The notes beneath the pieces are model-generated. The model was not told the origin of the DNA. It searched no databases and saw only the letters and a program-made list of their open reading frames with translations. DNA of 64,000 nt from Micromonospora sp. WMMA1947. GTDB taxonomy: Bacteria; Actinomycetota; Actinomycetes; Mycobacteriales; Micromonosporaceae. The stretch is from assembly GCF_027497355.1 (NCBI RefSeq), contig NZ_CP114909.1, positions 1,426,001 to 1,490,000 on the forward strand, written 5' to 3'. The position numbers and the translations under genes are program-made. Below, piece after piece: positions 1-9,866 of the stretch (the stretch's first letter is position 1; each line of letters starts with the position of its first letter).

Positions 1-39
1 GTGCGGGCGGTGATGGAGCAGGCCGGGACGGAGATGTGA
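1..39 (+). CDS. C-terminal end of an upstream gene, probably YCII/DGPF family (partial)
   Basis: The window opens inside a reading frame whose last 12 codons (ending GTEM) run to a TGA at 37-39. That stop overlaps the GTG start of the next gene by four bases (GTGA), so the two are translationally coupled. Sigma factors of the type encoded next are usually preceded by a small YCII (DGPF) protein, so that is the most likely identity. Too little sequence is present to confirm it; the family is inferred from context only. Confidence 0.45.
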   Translation: MRAVMEQAGTEM

Positions 40-1277
40 CAGCACCTGTGGTCGAGGACCTGCTGCGTACGCTCGCGCCGCAGGTCCTCGGCGTGCTCGT
101 GCGCCGGTACGGCCAGTTCTACGCCTGCGAGGACGCCGTGCAGGAGGCGCTGCTCGCCGCCGCCGTGCAGTGGCCGGAACAGGGCCTGCCCGACCACCCC
201 CGCTCCTGGCTGGTCACCGTCGCGACGCGGCGGCTCACCGACGAGTGGCGCAGCGAGCACGCCCGCCGGGCACGCGAGGTCGCGGTGGCGGTGCGGCAAC
301 CCGCGTACGCCACTGTCGCCCCGCCCGCCGACGAGGAGCCGCCGAGCGGGGACGACACGCTGAAGCTGCTGTTCCTCTGCTGCCATCCGGTGTTGCCGGT
401 GAGCGGGCAGGTGGCGCTCACGCTGCGCGCCGTGGGTGGGTTGAGCACCGCCGAGATCGCCCGCGCGTACCTGGTGCCGGAGGCGACGATGAGCCAGCGG
501 ATCCGCCGGGCGAAGCAGCGGATCGAGGCGGCCGGCGCGCGATTCACGCTTCCGTCACCGGCCGACCGCGACGAGCGGCTGAGCGCGGTGCTGCGCGTGC
601 TCTACCTGATCTTCAACGAGGGCTACACCGCGTCCAGCGGCGAGGCGCTGCACCGGGCCGAGCTGACCGGGGAGGCGATCCGGCTGACCCGGGAGCTGCG
701 CCGGCTGCTCCCGGACGACGGCGAGGTGGCCGGGTTGCTGGCGCTGATGCTGCTCACCGACGCCCACCGGGCCGCCCGTACCGGGCCGGTGGGCGAACTG
801 GTGCCGTTGGCGGAGCAGGACCGCACCCGCTGGGACCGGGACGCGATCGCCGAGGGGGCGGCGCTGGTGACCGAAGCGCTCACCTGGTCGGCGCCGGGGC
901 CGTACCAGGTGCAGGCGGCGATCGCCGCGGTGCACGCGGAGGCACCCACCGCCGAGGACACCGACTGGCGGCAGATCGTCGCGCTCTACCGGGTGCTGGC
1001 GCGGGTCGCGCCGAACCCGATGGTCACGCTCAACCAGGCCGTCGCGGTGGCAATGGTGGACGGCCCACGCGCGGGGCTGGCGCTGCTGGCCACGCTCGAC
1101 GCCGACGACCGGACCGCGGGCCACCACCGGCTCGCCGCCGTCCGCGCGCACCTGCTCGACCTGGCCGGTGATCGTGCCGGGGCCCGGGTCGCGTACCTGG
1201 CCGCCGCGCGGGCCACCACGAGCCTGCCGGAGCGGCGTTATCTGGAGGTGCGCGCGGCGCGCCTGGCCGACAGGTGA
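36..1277 (+). CDS. ECF RNA polymerase sigma factor with C-terminal helical repeat domain (ECF42-like)
   Basis: A 413-residue extracytoplasmic-function sigma factor. Residues about 10-75 form sigma region 2 (motifs YACEDAVQEAL and HPRSWLVTVATRRL). Residues about 105-170 form region 4 with the helix-turn-helix STAEIARAYLVPEATMSQRIRRAKQRI. The remaining 240 residues are an alpha-helical extension with the conserved segment VLYLIFNEGYTASSG, typical of the large ECF group that carries TPR-like repeats and is paired with a DGPF/YCII protein. It overlaps the upstream stop codon, so the pair is an operon. No anti-sigma gene is adjacent; in this group the C-terminal extension is thought to control activity. 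The target genes cannot be read from the sequence. Confidence 0.93.
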   Translation: MTAPVVEDLLRTLAPQVLGVLVRRYGQFYACEDAVQEALLAAAVQWPEQGLPDHPRSWLVTVATRRLTDEWRSEHARRAREVAVAVRQPAYATVAPPADEEPPSGDDTLKLLFLCCHPVLPVSGQVALTLRAVGGLSTAEIARAYLVPEATMSQRIRRAKQRIEAAGARFTLPSPADRDERLSAVLRVLYLIFNEGYTASSGEALHRAELTGEAIRLTRELRRLLPDDGEVAGLLALMLLTDAHRAARTGPVGELVPLAEQDRTRWDRDAIAEGAALVTEALTWSAPGPYQVQAAIAAVHAEAPTAEDTDWRQIVALYRVLARVAPNPMVTLNQAVAVAMVDGPRAGLALLATLDADDRTAGHHRLAAVRAHLLDLAGDRAGARVAYLAAARATTSLPERRYLEVRAARLADR

Positions 1278-1299
1278 GTCCCGTGCGGATCGGCTCGGG

Positions 1300-1743
1300 T
1301 CAGAACAACCGTCCCCGGTACGGATGCGGCCGCCCCCACCGCTCCTCCCACTGGAGCAGCTCCGCCTGCCACCGCGGCAGGTCGGGCCGGTACTCGCGAA
1401 TCAGTTCGCGGTTCTCCGGGCGGTCGACCAGGAACCGCCAGTAGGACTCGACCGCCTCCCGGGTCTCGTCCAACGAGTAGCGACCCCGCTCGTCCGCGAC
1501 CCACTCGTTGACGAACTCGACCCCGTCGGGCGAGAAGCCGACCTCGTACTTGTCGCTGTCCCACGCCTCGTCGAGCGGACGGCCGTTCGCCACGTCGTCG
1601 ATCATCTGAAGGGCGTCCAGGCAGGCCGAGTAGGAGACGGAGATGTCGGTGATCAGCCAGGCGCCGAGAGCCCGATAGCGCTGATCGGCCACGTTGAACA
1701 GCGGGAGCCGGAACTCATCGACGGAGAAACTGATGAACGCCAA
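1300..1743 (-). CDS. Putative immunity protein for the adjacent EndoU toxin
   Basis: A 147-residue acidic soluble protein with no signal peptide or membrane segment. I do not recognise its family. It is the last gene of a minus-strand operon and begins 15 bases after the stop of the EndoU nuclease gene, the usual place for a cognate immunity gene. The start is a TTG at 1743, supported by a strong GGAGG ribosome site seven bases upstream; the nearby ATG is out of frame. The Trp/Tyr/Glu-rich sequence is typical of small proteins that bind toxin domains. Function is inferred from position only. Confidence 0.65.
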   Translation of the reverse strand: MAFISFSVDEFRLPLFNVADQRYRALGAWLITDISVSYSACLDALQMIDDVANGRPLDEAWDSDKYEVGFSPDGVEFVNEWVADERGRYSLDETREAVESYWRFLVDRPENRELIREYRPDLPRWQAELLQWEERWGRPHPYRGRLF

Positions 1744-1758
1744 CGGAAGTCCTCCGGA

Positions 1759-2268
1759 TCATGGGATGACGACCGGCCATCCGTGGGTGAAGCCGCCCGA
1801 GCCATTGTAGAAACCCTCGATCACCAGGCCCTTGTGAGTGCCGCGCCACATGCTGGTGCCGGGCACCGGCTTCGCGTTCTGGAAGGCACCGGTGATGGCG
1901 TTGTCGACCTGGGCCGGCGTCCAGTCGTCGGGGAAGAAGGAGCTTTCGCCGCCGTTGCCCTTCTTCGGCTTCCAGGCCCCGTGCGGAGGGTTCAGCGTCG
2001 GATCGAAGAACTCGGGTTTGGCGGTGTAGGCGCCGGTCTTGGGGTCCTTGACGACGCTGCCGGGCTGGAGCCGCCGGCCGGGAAAGTCCTCACCGCCGGG
2101 CCGGTAGTGGTAGCCCGACCCCTTGGGCATGCCCGGCTTCACGTGGCCGCCCATCACGTGCTCGGTGAAGTGCGGGTTCATCCGGTCGGGCCGGTTACGC
2201 GTCTTCGTGCGCTTGAGAAAGCGCAACGCGGCCCGCATCAACCGGCCGCCTGCTTTGCCCCCGCCCAT
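1759..2268 (-). CDS. EndoU-type RNase toxin domain protein
   Basis: A 169-residue protein whose central and C-terminal parts match the bacterial EndoU nuclease fold. The two expected catalytic histidines lie in EHVMGGH and SGYHYRPGG (residues about 35-60), and the C-terminal beta strand ends with GGFTHGWPV. EndoU toxins of polymorphic systems cleave RNA, often tRNA. The short basic N terminus (RLMRAALRFLKRTKTRNRP) resembles a linker left after a delivery domain. The gene follows the CpnT-like gene in the same reading frame, separated only by TGA GGT GAC before the ATG, so the stop overlaps a GAGGTG ribosome site only two bases from the ATG. It could be a separate translationally coupled gene or a fusion split by a nonsense codon. 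An inner ATG (residue 11) is an alternative start. Confidence 0.82.
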   Translation of the reverse strand: MGGGKAGGRLMRAALRFLKRTKTRNRPDRMNPHFTEHVMGGHVKPGMPKGSGYHYRPGGEDFPGRRLQPGSVVKDPKTGAYTAKPEFFDPTLNPPHGAWKPKKGNGGESSFFPDDWTPAQVDNAITGAFQNAKPVPGTSMWRGTHKGLVIEGFYNGSGGFTHGWPVVIP

Positions 2269-2274
2269 GTCACC

Positions 2275-2769
2275 TCACCCGTCGACGAGTTTCCAGAGGG
2301 CTTCCTGGACGAGGTTGCCGACGATGGTCCGGGCCAGCGCATGGAAGATCGGGATCTCCAGCAGCGAGGCGCCGAACGTGACCGCCGCGGTGGCGATGGC
2401 CTGCGCGATCTGGATGGCGAGGACGACCAGTTGCACGATGACGGCGACCTTCAGGGCGAGCACGATCGCGCCGCAGATGATCAGGCCGGTGCCGGTCAGT
2501 ACGGCGGCGGTGACGCCGTCGCGCAGGCTGTCGGCCGGGCTGTCCTCCTTGTTCCACCAGGTCTGGAACGCGGTGATGTCCTGGCCGGTGTGCTGGGTCC
2601 AGACCGTAGCGGCGCCGGTGTTCGCCTCGCTCACCACGCCGGAGAGGGTGTCGGAGAACCGGATCCAGGCATTGCCCATCTCGAACAGCTTGGTCTCGTC
2701 CGCCTCGGGCCAGGTGTAGCCGAGGACGCCGAGCAGCGAGCGCAGCTCGCCGGGGAGTTCCATGCCCAT
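2275..2769 (-). CDS. CpnT-like N-terminal delivery domain protein (WXG100-related)
   Basis: 164 residues from the ATG at 2769. Residues 1-70 contain the LPGELRSLLGVLGYTWPEADE segment and spaced tryptophans typical of the alpha-helical N-terminal domain of CpnT-like type VII toxins. Residues about 85-150 are strongly hydrophobic (GLIICGAIVLALKVAVIVQLVVL). In complete toxins this module is fused to a C-terminal effector; here the frame stops at TGA 2275-2277 and the EndoU frame resumes in phase at 2268. The start was chosen because it lies two bases after the stop of the upstream WXG gene; an ATG two codons downstream is also possible. Likely role: targets the toxin to the type VII machine. Confidence 0.72.
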   Translation of the reverse strand: MGMELPGELRSLLGVLGYTWPEADETKLFEMGNAWIRFSDTLSGVVSEANTGAATVWTQHTGQDITAFQTWWNKEDSPADSLRDGVTAAVLTGTGLIICGAIVLALKVAVIVQLVVLAIQIAQAIATAAVTFGASLLEIPIFHALARTIVGNLVQEALWKLVDG

Positions 2770-2771
2770 GC

Positions 2772-3095
2772 TCAGCCTCCCAGCATCCGGCGCAGGCCGT
2801 CGAGGTTGCTGGTGATGGCCGCTTCCGTCTCGGCATAGCGGACGGCCATCTTGCCGAGGTCGGCGCCGGCGGAGGCGATCTCGGTGAGCGCGCTGTCGAA
2901 GCACTCGAACGCGAACGCGGAGACCTCGTCGTGGGCGGCACCGATCAGCGAGCCGATGTCGTCGGTCCCCCAGGGCCGGCCGAAGGCCGACAGCTCCGCC
3001 CGGAAGGCGGTGAGCGCCGTGCCGAACCGGGTGGCGACGGCGTCCAGCGCGGACCCGGAGGCGCCCAGCCGCTCCGGATCGATCTCGACCGGCAT
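2772..3095 (-). CDS. WXG100-like type VII secretion substrate
   Basis: A 107-residue helical-hairpin protein. A tryptophan-glycine pair (RPWGTDD, about residue 42) sits at the predicted turn, a relaxed form of the WXG motif. The C-terminal helix contains YAETE, matching the YxxxD/E export signal of ESX substrates. Its ATG overlaps the stop of the YbaB-like gene by one base, and its stop lies two bases before the CpnT-like gene, so the operon is tightly coupled. It probably acts as secretion partner or chaperone for the toxin that follows, through the ESX machine encoded 10 kb away or another one. Partnership is inferred. Confidence 0.78.
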   Translation of the reverse strand: MPVEIDPERLGASGSALDAVATRFGTALTAFRAELSAFGRPWGTDDIGSLIGAAHDEVSAFAFECFDSALTEIASAGADLGKMAVRYAETEAAITSNLDGLRRMLGG

Positions 3096-3511
3096 CAGCG
3101 CCCGTCCTGGCGGGCGAGCCGGTCCTGCGCCTGCATCAGGGCGTCGGTGAACATGCTGAACTGGCGTCCCGCGTCGGCCTGGACGCGGCGCAGCTGCTCA
3201 CCGAGCGAACCCAGGTCGACCTCGCCCGGGGCGGTGGTGGCCTGCTCCCGCAGGTCGGCGAGCGCGGCGTTCACCGCCGCTTCGATCTCCTCGGCGAGGG
3301 CCTCGCTGGCCATCCGCATCACGCGGGGATCGAGCGTCAGCCCGGTGACCTGACCGGGTGGGCCGGCGGTGACCCGGATCAGGCCGTCGGCGGCCTCGCC
3401 GACACCTTCCGGTGGTGCCACCTGTTCGCTCGCGTCGGTCTGCCGCTGGAGCGCGGCCATGGTTTCGGACAGCACCCGGCCGAAGCCGGACGGGTCGGCG
3501 GCATCGGCCAT
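3095..3511 (-). CDS. YbaB/EbfC family protein (EspL-like) of toxin operon
   Basis: 138 residues. The core (LIRVTAGPPGQVTGLTLDPRVMRMASEALAEEIEAAVNAALADL) is the YbaB/EbfC fold, a small dimer that binds nucleic acid in other bacteria. Related proteins such as EspL occur beside ESX genes in mycobacteria, and a second copy lies in the main secretion locus here (15629-16039). It is the first gene of the minus-strand toxin operon. A chaperone or regulatory role in type VII export is inferred from context. N- and C-terminal extensions are low in complexity and helical. Confidence 0.8.
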   Translation of the reverse strand: MADAADPSGFGRVLSETMAALQRQTDASEQVAPPEGVGEAADGLIRVTAGPPGQVTGLTLDPRVMRMASEALAEEIEAAVNAALADLREQATTAPGEVDLGSLGEQLRRVQADAGRQFSMFTDALMQAQDRLARQDGR

Positions 3512-3686
3512 CGAGAAGCTCCTCCGCGTTCGAGGTCGCCTCGCATCCTATGCACCGGAGCCGATCCCGGTGGTCCCGCCGGATCGCTGTGGACGGTGGC
3601 ATCCGCCACTGGGGACGGTCACCGTCCGTACACAGCACTCCGGGCCGGCCCGTGGGCCGACCCGGTGGTGTGTGTGCGTCGCGTGC

Positions 3687-3860
3687 TCAGCTCTTGAAGG
3701 CGTCCTTGACCTTCTCGACGGCCTGCTTGAGCTTGGCACCGGCCTGGTCGTTGCGGCCCTCGGCCTCGAGGCGCTCGTTGTCGGTCGCCCGGCCGATGCC
3801 CTCCTTGACCTTGCCCGTGGCGTCCTGCGAGGTGTTGTCGATCTTGTCGTCGAGACCCAT
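3687..3860 (-). CDS. CsbD family stress protein
   Basis: A 57-residue hydrophilic protein (begins MGLDDKIDN) with the CsbD pattern of Lys/Asp/Gly-rich helices: ATGKVKEGIGRATDNERLEAEGRNDQAGAKLKQAVEKVKDAF. CsbD-like proteins are general-stress proteins of unknown biochemical action. The ATG at 3860 is chosen because a GGAGG site lies just upstream; a slightly longer frame starting at 3872 would bury that site in the coding region. It is monocistronic, between the toxin operon and copA. Confidence 0.85.
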   Translation of the reverse strand: MGLDDKIDNTSQDATGKVKEGIGRATDNERLEAEGRNDQAGAKLKQAVEKVKDAFKS

Positions 3861-3927
3861 GATGACCTCCACTGGTGCGGTTGCCTGACGACAACTGGTT
3901 ACCCCGGGGGCCGTCCGCTCAATCCCA

Positions 3928-6183
<2,256 letters not shown>

Positions 6184-6200
6184 CGCGGCACCTCCGGCGC

Positions 6201-7181
6201 TCAACTGTGCCCGTGCCCCGGAGTGCCGTGTCCGGCGTCCGGGGTCGGTGCGGTGGTGGATGCCGGCGCGGCGGGCGGCGGCGCGGTCGGGTCGCCGGCC
6301 AGGACGGTGAACTCGGCGGTGTGCACCGCGTCGCCGTGCCGGAAGTCCAGGTAGAGACGGTACGCCCCGGGTGAGGGCACCTCGGCGGCGAACGTGATCG
6401 CCGGACCGGCCGGCGTGCGCCCGTCGCCGGGCCTGCCCTCCGGGTGCACGTGCAGGTACGCCAGGTCGCCCTGCCGCAGCGCCACCAGGTGGCCGTACGC
6501 GCCGAGGTAGGGCTGCAGGTCGGTGACCGGCTGCCCGTCGCGGCTGACGGAGAGCGTGAGCCGGCTGGTGCGGCCCGGCTCCGGCGTGCCGGTCAGGGTG
6601 ACCGTGTAGCCGTCGACGGTGGTGCTGGTCGCCGGCGCCGGCAGCGGCCGGGCGGTCAGCTCGCCGGGGACCGTGACGTCCAGGCCGAGGGTCAGCGGCT
6701 CCCCGCCTTCGGGGGTGAAGTCGGCGAACGCCCGCCAGACACCGGGGCCGCCCAGCGGCGAGGCGATCCGCCAGGTGCCGTCTCCGGTCATCTCCGGGTG
6801 GACGTGCCGGAACCCGGACAGGTCCCGGCGGGCGACGATCAGGTGCATGCGCTTGTCGTGGGCCACCTCGAAGCGGGTGACAGGCGCGCCGTCCGGGCCG
6901 GTGATCCGGAAGGCGAACTGCCCGGCCGGCGCGGCGGCGGGCTGGAACGTGTAGCCGCGTTCGGAGACGAGCAGCCCGCCGGGCAGGTGCGCGGAGGCGC
7001 CGCCCGCGTTGCTCTCGTCACCGTGACCGGCGTCGCCGGCCCCGTGGTCGCTGTCGCTGTCGTCGTGGCGGGTCTCGGCGGCCGGGGCGACGGGATCGGC
7101 CAGGTTGCCGATCCCGTACGCCGCGCCGAACACCGCCACGAGGCCGAGGGCGAAGCCACTGAGCTTCGTCGCCGTGTTCAT
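6201..7181 (-). CDS. Membrane-anchored or exported His-rich protein of copper operon
   Basis: 326 residues with an N-terminal hydrophobic segment ([19 protein letters not shown]) that is a signal anchor or signal peptide. Two His/Asp-rich stretches flank the body: [18 protein letters not shown] near residue 42, and [12 protein letters not shown] at the extreme C terminus. The middle contains two Ig-like beta domains with [17 protein letters not shown] and [10 protein letters not shown], i.e. repeated HVHP signatures that may bind metal. It lies between copZ and copA in one transcription unit, so a role in extracytoplasmic copper handling is likely. I know no named biochemical function. Confidence 0.8.
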   Translation of the reverse strand: MNTATKLSGFALGLVAVFGAAYGIGNLADPVAPAAETRHDDSDSDHGAGDAGHGDESNAGGASAHLPGGLLVSERGYTFQPAAAPAGQFAFRITGPDGAPVTRFEVAHDKRMHLIVARRDLSGFRHVHPEMTGDGTWRIASPLGGPGVWRAFADFTPEGGEPLTLGLDVTVPGELTARPLPAPATSTTVDGYTVTLTGTPEPGRTSRLTLSVSRDGQPVTDLQPYLGAYGHLVALRQGDLAYLHVHPEGRPGDGRTPAGPAITFAAEVPSPGAYRLYLDFRHGDAVHTAEFTVLAGDPTAPPPAAPASTTAPTPDAGHGTPGHGHS

Positions 7182-7217
7182 GGTGTCTCCTCGGTTCTCG
7201 CGGGTCCGTCGGACCCG

Positions 7218-7424
7218 TCACGCACCGACGAGGTCGTAGCCGGCCTCGTCGACCGCCGCGCGGACCGCGTCCGCGTCCAGCGGGTTCTGACTGGTGATGG
7301 TGACCCGGCCACTGGCCAGGTCGACCTGGACGTCGGTGACGCCCGGAAGCGCGCTCAGCTCGGTGCTCACCGAGTTGACGCAGTGCCCGCAGGTCATGCC
7401 GCTCACCTGGTAGGTGGTCTCCAT
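7218..7424 (-). CDS. copZ: CopZ-like copper chaperone
   Basis: A 68-residue single heavy-metal-associated domain with the metal motif GMTCGHC (Cys12, Cys15) and the beta-alpha-beta-beta-alpha-beta fold pattern. It would carry Cu(I) to CopA or to CsoR in the cytoplasm. First gene of the copper operon; its start is 17 bases from the nearer CsoR-type palindrome, and GGAGGG forms its ribosome site. Confidence 0.92.
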   Translation of the reverse strand: METTYQVSGMTCGHCVNSVSTELSALPGVTDVQVDLASGRVTITSQNPLDADAVRAAVDEAGYDLVGA

Positions 7425-7440
7425 CTCGCCCTCCGATCCG

Positions 7441-7456
7441 ATACCCCCCAGGGGTA
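7441..7456. promoter_or_regulatory. CsoR operator site 1 (copZ side)
   Basis: ATACCCCCCAGGGGTA is a 16-bp near-palindrome with the TACCCC/GGGGTA halves typical of CsoR sites. It lies 17 bases before the copZ start and would overlap that promoter. A near-identical copy lies 32 bp away. Confidence 0.85.
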
Positions 7457-7472
7457 CGTTCGGAACGTTAGC

Positions 7473-7488
7473 ATACCCCCGAGGGGTA
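7473..7488. promoter_or_regulatory. CsoR operator site 2 (csoR side)
   Basis: ATACCCCCGAGGGGTA, the second 16-bp CsoR-type palindrome. It is 17 bases upstream of the csoR ATG and directly precedes the likely -10 box TATCCT (7492-7497). Since that box is only seven bases from the ATG and no ribosome site is visible, csoR is probably transcribed as a leaderless mRNA and represses itself here. Confidence 0.85.
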
Positions 7489-7504
7489 CGCTATCCTCGG
7501 TGTC

Positions 7505-7804
7505 ATGACCGCGCCGTCCAGCCCCACCCGGGGCTACACCGCCAGCAAGGACCAACTCCTCGCCCGGCTCCGCCGGATCGAGGGTCAGGTCCGCGGCATC
7601 GAGAAGATGGTCGAGGACGACCGCTACTGCATCGACGTGCTGACGCAGATCTCGGCCATCCAGGCGGCGCTGGACAAGGTCGCGCTGGGCCTGCTCGACG
7701 GGCACGCCCGGCACTGCATGCACGAGGGCGCCGCCGAGGGCCGGGCCGACGAGATGGCGACCGAGATGATGGCCGCCGTCGGCCGCCTGATGAAGCGCGG
7801 CTGA
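7505..7804 (+). CDS. csoR: Copper-sensing transcriptional repressor CsoR
   Basis: A 99-residue all-helical repressor. Cu(I) ligands are present as Cys42, His67 and Cys71, matching Cys36/His61/Cys65 of M. tuberculosis CsoR with a constant offset of six. The allosteric Tyr41 and Glu87 are also conserved at that offset. It should bind the two palindromes between it and copZ and release them when loaded with Cu(I). Divergent from the copper operon; the downstream SHOCT and YibE/F genes may belong to the same unit. Confidence 0.95.
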   Translation: MTAPSSPTRGYTASKDQLLARLRRIEGQVRGIEKMVEDDRYCIDVLTQISAIQAALDKVALGLLDGHARHCMHEGAAEGRADEMATEMMAAVGRLMKRG

Positions 7805-7928
7805 GCGGGACCTCCGACCCCCGGGGCAGGGCACATCGACCCGCGCCGACGCGTCGTGCCGGTCGTACCGTCGAAGTGGCGGGCAGGCCGGACCGGCGGA
7901 CCCGCGGCGACGGACGGAGGGCGGCCCG

Positions 7929-8138
7929 ATGATGTGGCAGAGCCCGATGATGGGCTGGATGTGGATCTGGTCCCTGCTGGTGCTCGCGGTGCTGGCGGGG
8001 CTCGTCTGGGCGGCCGTGCGGTGGACCGGCCCGCAGTACCTGGGCCCGACGACGGCCCGGCGCATCCTCGACGAGCGGTACGCCCGCGGCGAGATCGACG
8101 AGGACGAGTACCGGCGACGCCGAGCCGGACTGACCTGA
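7929..8138 (+). CDS. Small membrane protein with SHOCT domain
   Basis: 69 residues: one transmembrane helix (WMWIWSLLVLAVLAGLVWAAV) followed by a C-terminal SHOCT motif (ARRILDERYARGEIDEDEYRRRRAGL). SHOCT segments are short oligomerisation modules found at protein ends. The N terminus is rich in Met and Trp (MMWQSPMMGWMW), which could bind Cu(I); this fits its place 125 bases after csoR but is inference. A GGAGGG ribosome site precedes the ATG. Confidence 0.88.
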   Translation: MMWQSPMMGWMWIWSLLVLAVLAGLVWAAVRWTGPQYLGPTTARRILDERYARGEIDEDEYRRRRAGLT

Positions 8139-8302
8139 CCCGCGCGGCTCGCGTGTCACCGGCCACGGCGTCCGGGAGCGCCCGACCGGGCTGCCTACCA
8201 TGGCCGGGCGACGACCCGGACGTGGTCGACACGTCCGCGCCGGCCGGGTGACCACACCGGTCCGGCGGACCAGGCGTCGCCGCGACCGTTGGGAGAGACC
8301 TC

Positions 8303-9577
8303 ATGGGTGCCGACCACACCCACCCCGCGCCCGCCGCGCCGCCGGGCGTACGACGGCTGCTCGTCGCCGTGGTGGTGCCGCTGTTCGCGCTCACCGTGAT
8401 CGCGGCGCTGGTGCTCTGGCCCCGGCAGGACCGGGAGCCGGTCGGCGGGGCAGACGTCCCCCGCTACCACGGCACGGTGACCCGGGTGGTCACCGAGCCC
8501 TGCCCGCCCACCCCGGAGGCCCCGGAGGGCGGCGGTGGCCCGTGCGGCACCGTGACGGTCACCGCCGAGCAGGGCCCGGACGCGGGCCGGCAGGTCGAGA
8601 CGCCGATCCCGGCCGGGCCGGGCGCGCCCCGGGTCGCGGTCGGCGACGAGGTCGTCCTGGTCGAGCTGACCGACCCGGCCGACCCGTCGGCGAAGTCCTA
8701 CAACATCGCCGAGCACCAGCGCGGTACGCCGCTGATCTGGCTGATGGTGCTGTTCGCCGCCGCGATCGTGGCGTTCGGCCGCTGGCGCGGGCTCGCCGCG
8801 CTCGGCGGCCTGGTGGCCAGCTTCGCCATCCTGCTCGGCTTCGTGCTGCCCGGTATCGGTGCCGGCCAGCCACCGCTGCTGGTGGCGATCGTCGGCGCTG
8901 CGTTGATCATGTTCGTGGTGCTCTACCTGACGCACGGGATCACCGCGCAGACGTCGGTGGCGGTGCTCGGCACGCTCGGCAGCCTGGTGATCACCGGCGT
9001 GCTCGGCCTGCTCGCCACGTCCGCCACCCACCTGACCGGCTTCGGCAGCGAGGACGCCACCACGCTGTCCATGTTCCAGGGCGACGTGGACCTGCACGGA
9101 CTGCTGCTAGCCGGCATCATCATCGGCTCGCTGGGCGTCCTGGACGACGTGACGGTCACCCAGGCGGCCACCGTCACCGAACTGGCGCACGCCAACCCCG
9201 GGCTGTCCCGGCGGCAGCTCTACCGGGCCGCGACCCGGGTCGGCCGGGCCCACATCGCGTCCACCGTCAACACCATCGTGCTGGCGTACGCGGGCGCCTC
9301 GCTGCCGCTGCTGCTCCTGCTGGTCGCCGACTCCCGCCCGGTCAGCGAAATCCTCACCAGTGAGTTCCTCGCCCAGGAGATCGTCCGCAGCGCGGTGGCC
9401 ACGCTCGGCCTGATCGCCGCCGTACCGCTGACGACCGGACTGGCCGCGATCGTGACCACCGCCGGACGGCGCTCACGCGGCGCGGAGCCGGCGCCGCCCG
9501 CGCCCCGGCCGCCGGCCGGACGGGACGACGCGCTGGAGGCGCTCGGCGGCGGAAAGAGTACGGAGGCCGCATGGTGA
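8303..9577 (+). CDS. YibE/F family multi-pass membrane protein
   Basis: 424 residues. One N-terminal helix is followed by an extracytoplasmic domain (about residues 45-130) and then about seven transmembrane helices, including GIGAGQPPLLVAIVGAALIMFVVLYLTHGITAQTSVAVLG-type segments and the family signature GVLDDVTVTQAATVTELA. This is the YibE/F family, whose transport or signalling activity is not established. The ATG follows GGGAGAGACC. The Pro/Ala-rich C-terminal tail is low in complexity. Confidence 0.9.
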   Translation: MGADHTHPAPAAPPGVRRLLVAVVVPLFALTVIAALVLWPRQDREPVGGADVPRYHGTVTRVVTEPCPPTPEAPEGGGGPCGTVTVTAEQGPDAGRQVETPIPAGPGAPRVAVGDEVVLVELTDPADPSAKSYNIAEHQRGTPLIWLMVLFAAAIVAFGRWRGLAALGGLVASFAILLGFVLPGIGAGQPPLLVAIVGAALIMFVVLYLTHGITAQTSVAVLGTLGSLVITGVLGLLATSATHLTGFGSEDATTLSMFQGDVDLHGLLLAGIIIGSLGVLDDVTVTQAATVTELAHANPGLSRRQLYRAATRVGRAHIASTVNTIVLAYAGASLPLLLLLVADSRPVSEILTSEFLAQEIVRSAVATLGLIAAVPLTTGLAAIVTTAGRRSRGAEPAPPAPRPPAGRDDALEALGGGKSTEAAW

Positions 9578-9689
9578 CACTCCGCAGCGTGACCATCGAT
9601 TTCAAACGCGACGCTGGTCACGGTGCGCCACGGCGAAATCTCGCTATTGGTCGGCTTCCGGACGTAGATCCTCAGGAGTGCTGTCAGGT

Positions 9690-9850
9690 AACCTCGCTGC
9701 CGGTCACCGCCGAAGGCGCGCACCGGCGCCAGCGGTGCCGCCGCCCAATCGCCCGCGGGCGAGCCGGGGAACCAGGTACATGGGGTGAATCCGCGACAGC
9801 GGTAGGGGCCACTTCCGTCCCGAACCCGTCAGCTAACCCGGTCGGCGGCC
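9690..9850 (+). ncRNA. c-di-AMP (ydaO/yuaA) riboswitch
   Basis: The stretch between yibE/F and the secreted wall protein contains the conserved blocks of the ydaO class in order: CGCTGCCGGTCACCG, the GAGCCGGGGAACCAGG block, GGGGTGAATCC, then CCCGAACCCGTCAGCTAACC. It ends about 16 bases before the GTG of the next gene. This riboswitch binds cyclic di-AMP and in actinobacteria usually turns off cell-wall hydrolase genes. The 110 bases between 9578 and 9690 hold no gene and should contain the promoter, which I could not assign. Confidence 0.93.
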
Positions 9851-9866
9851 GACGGAAGGGAACACT

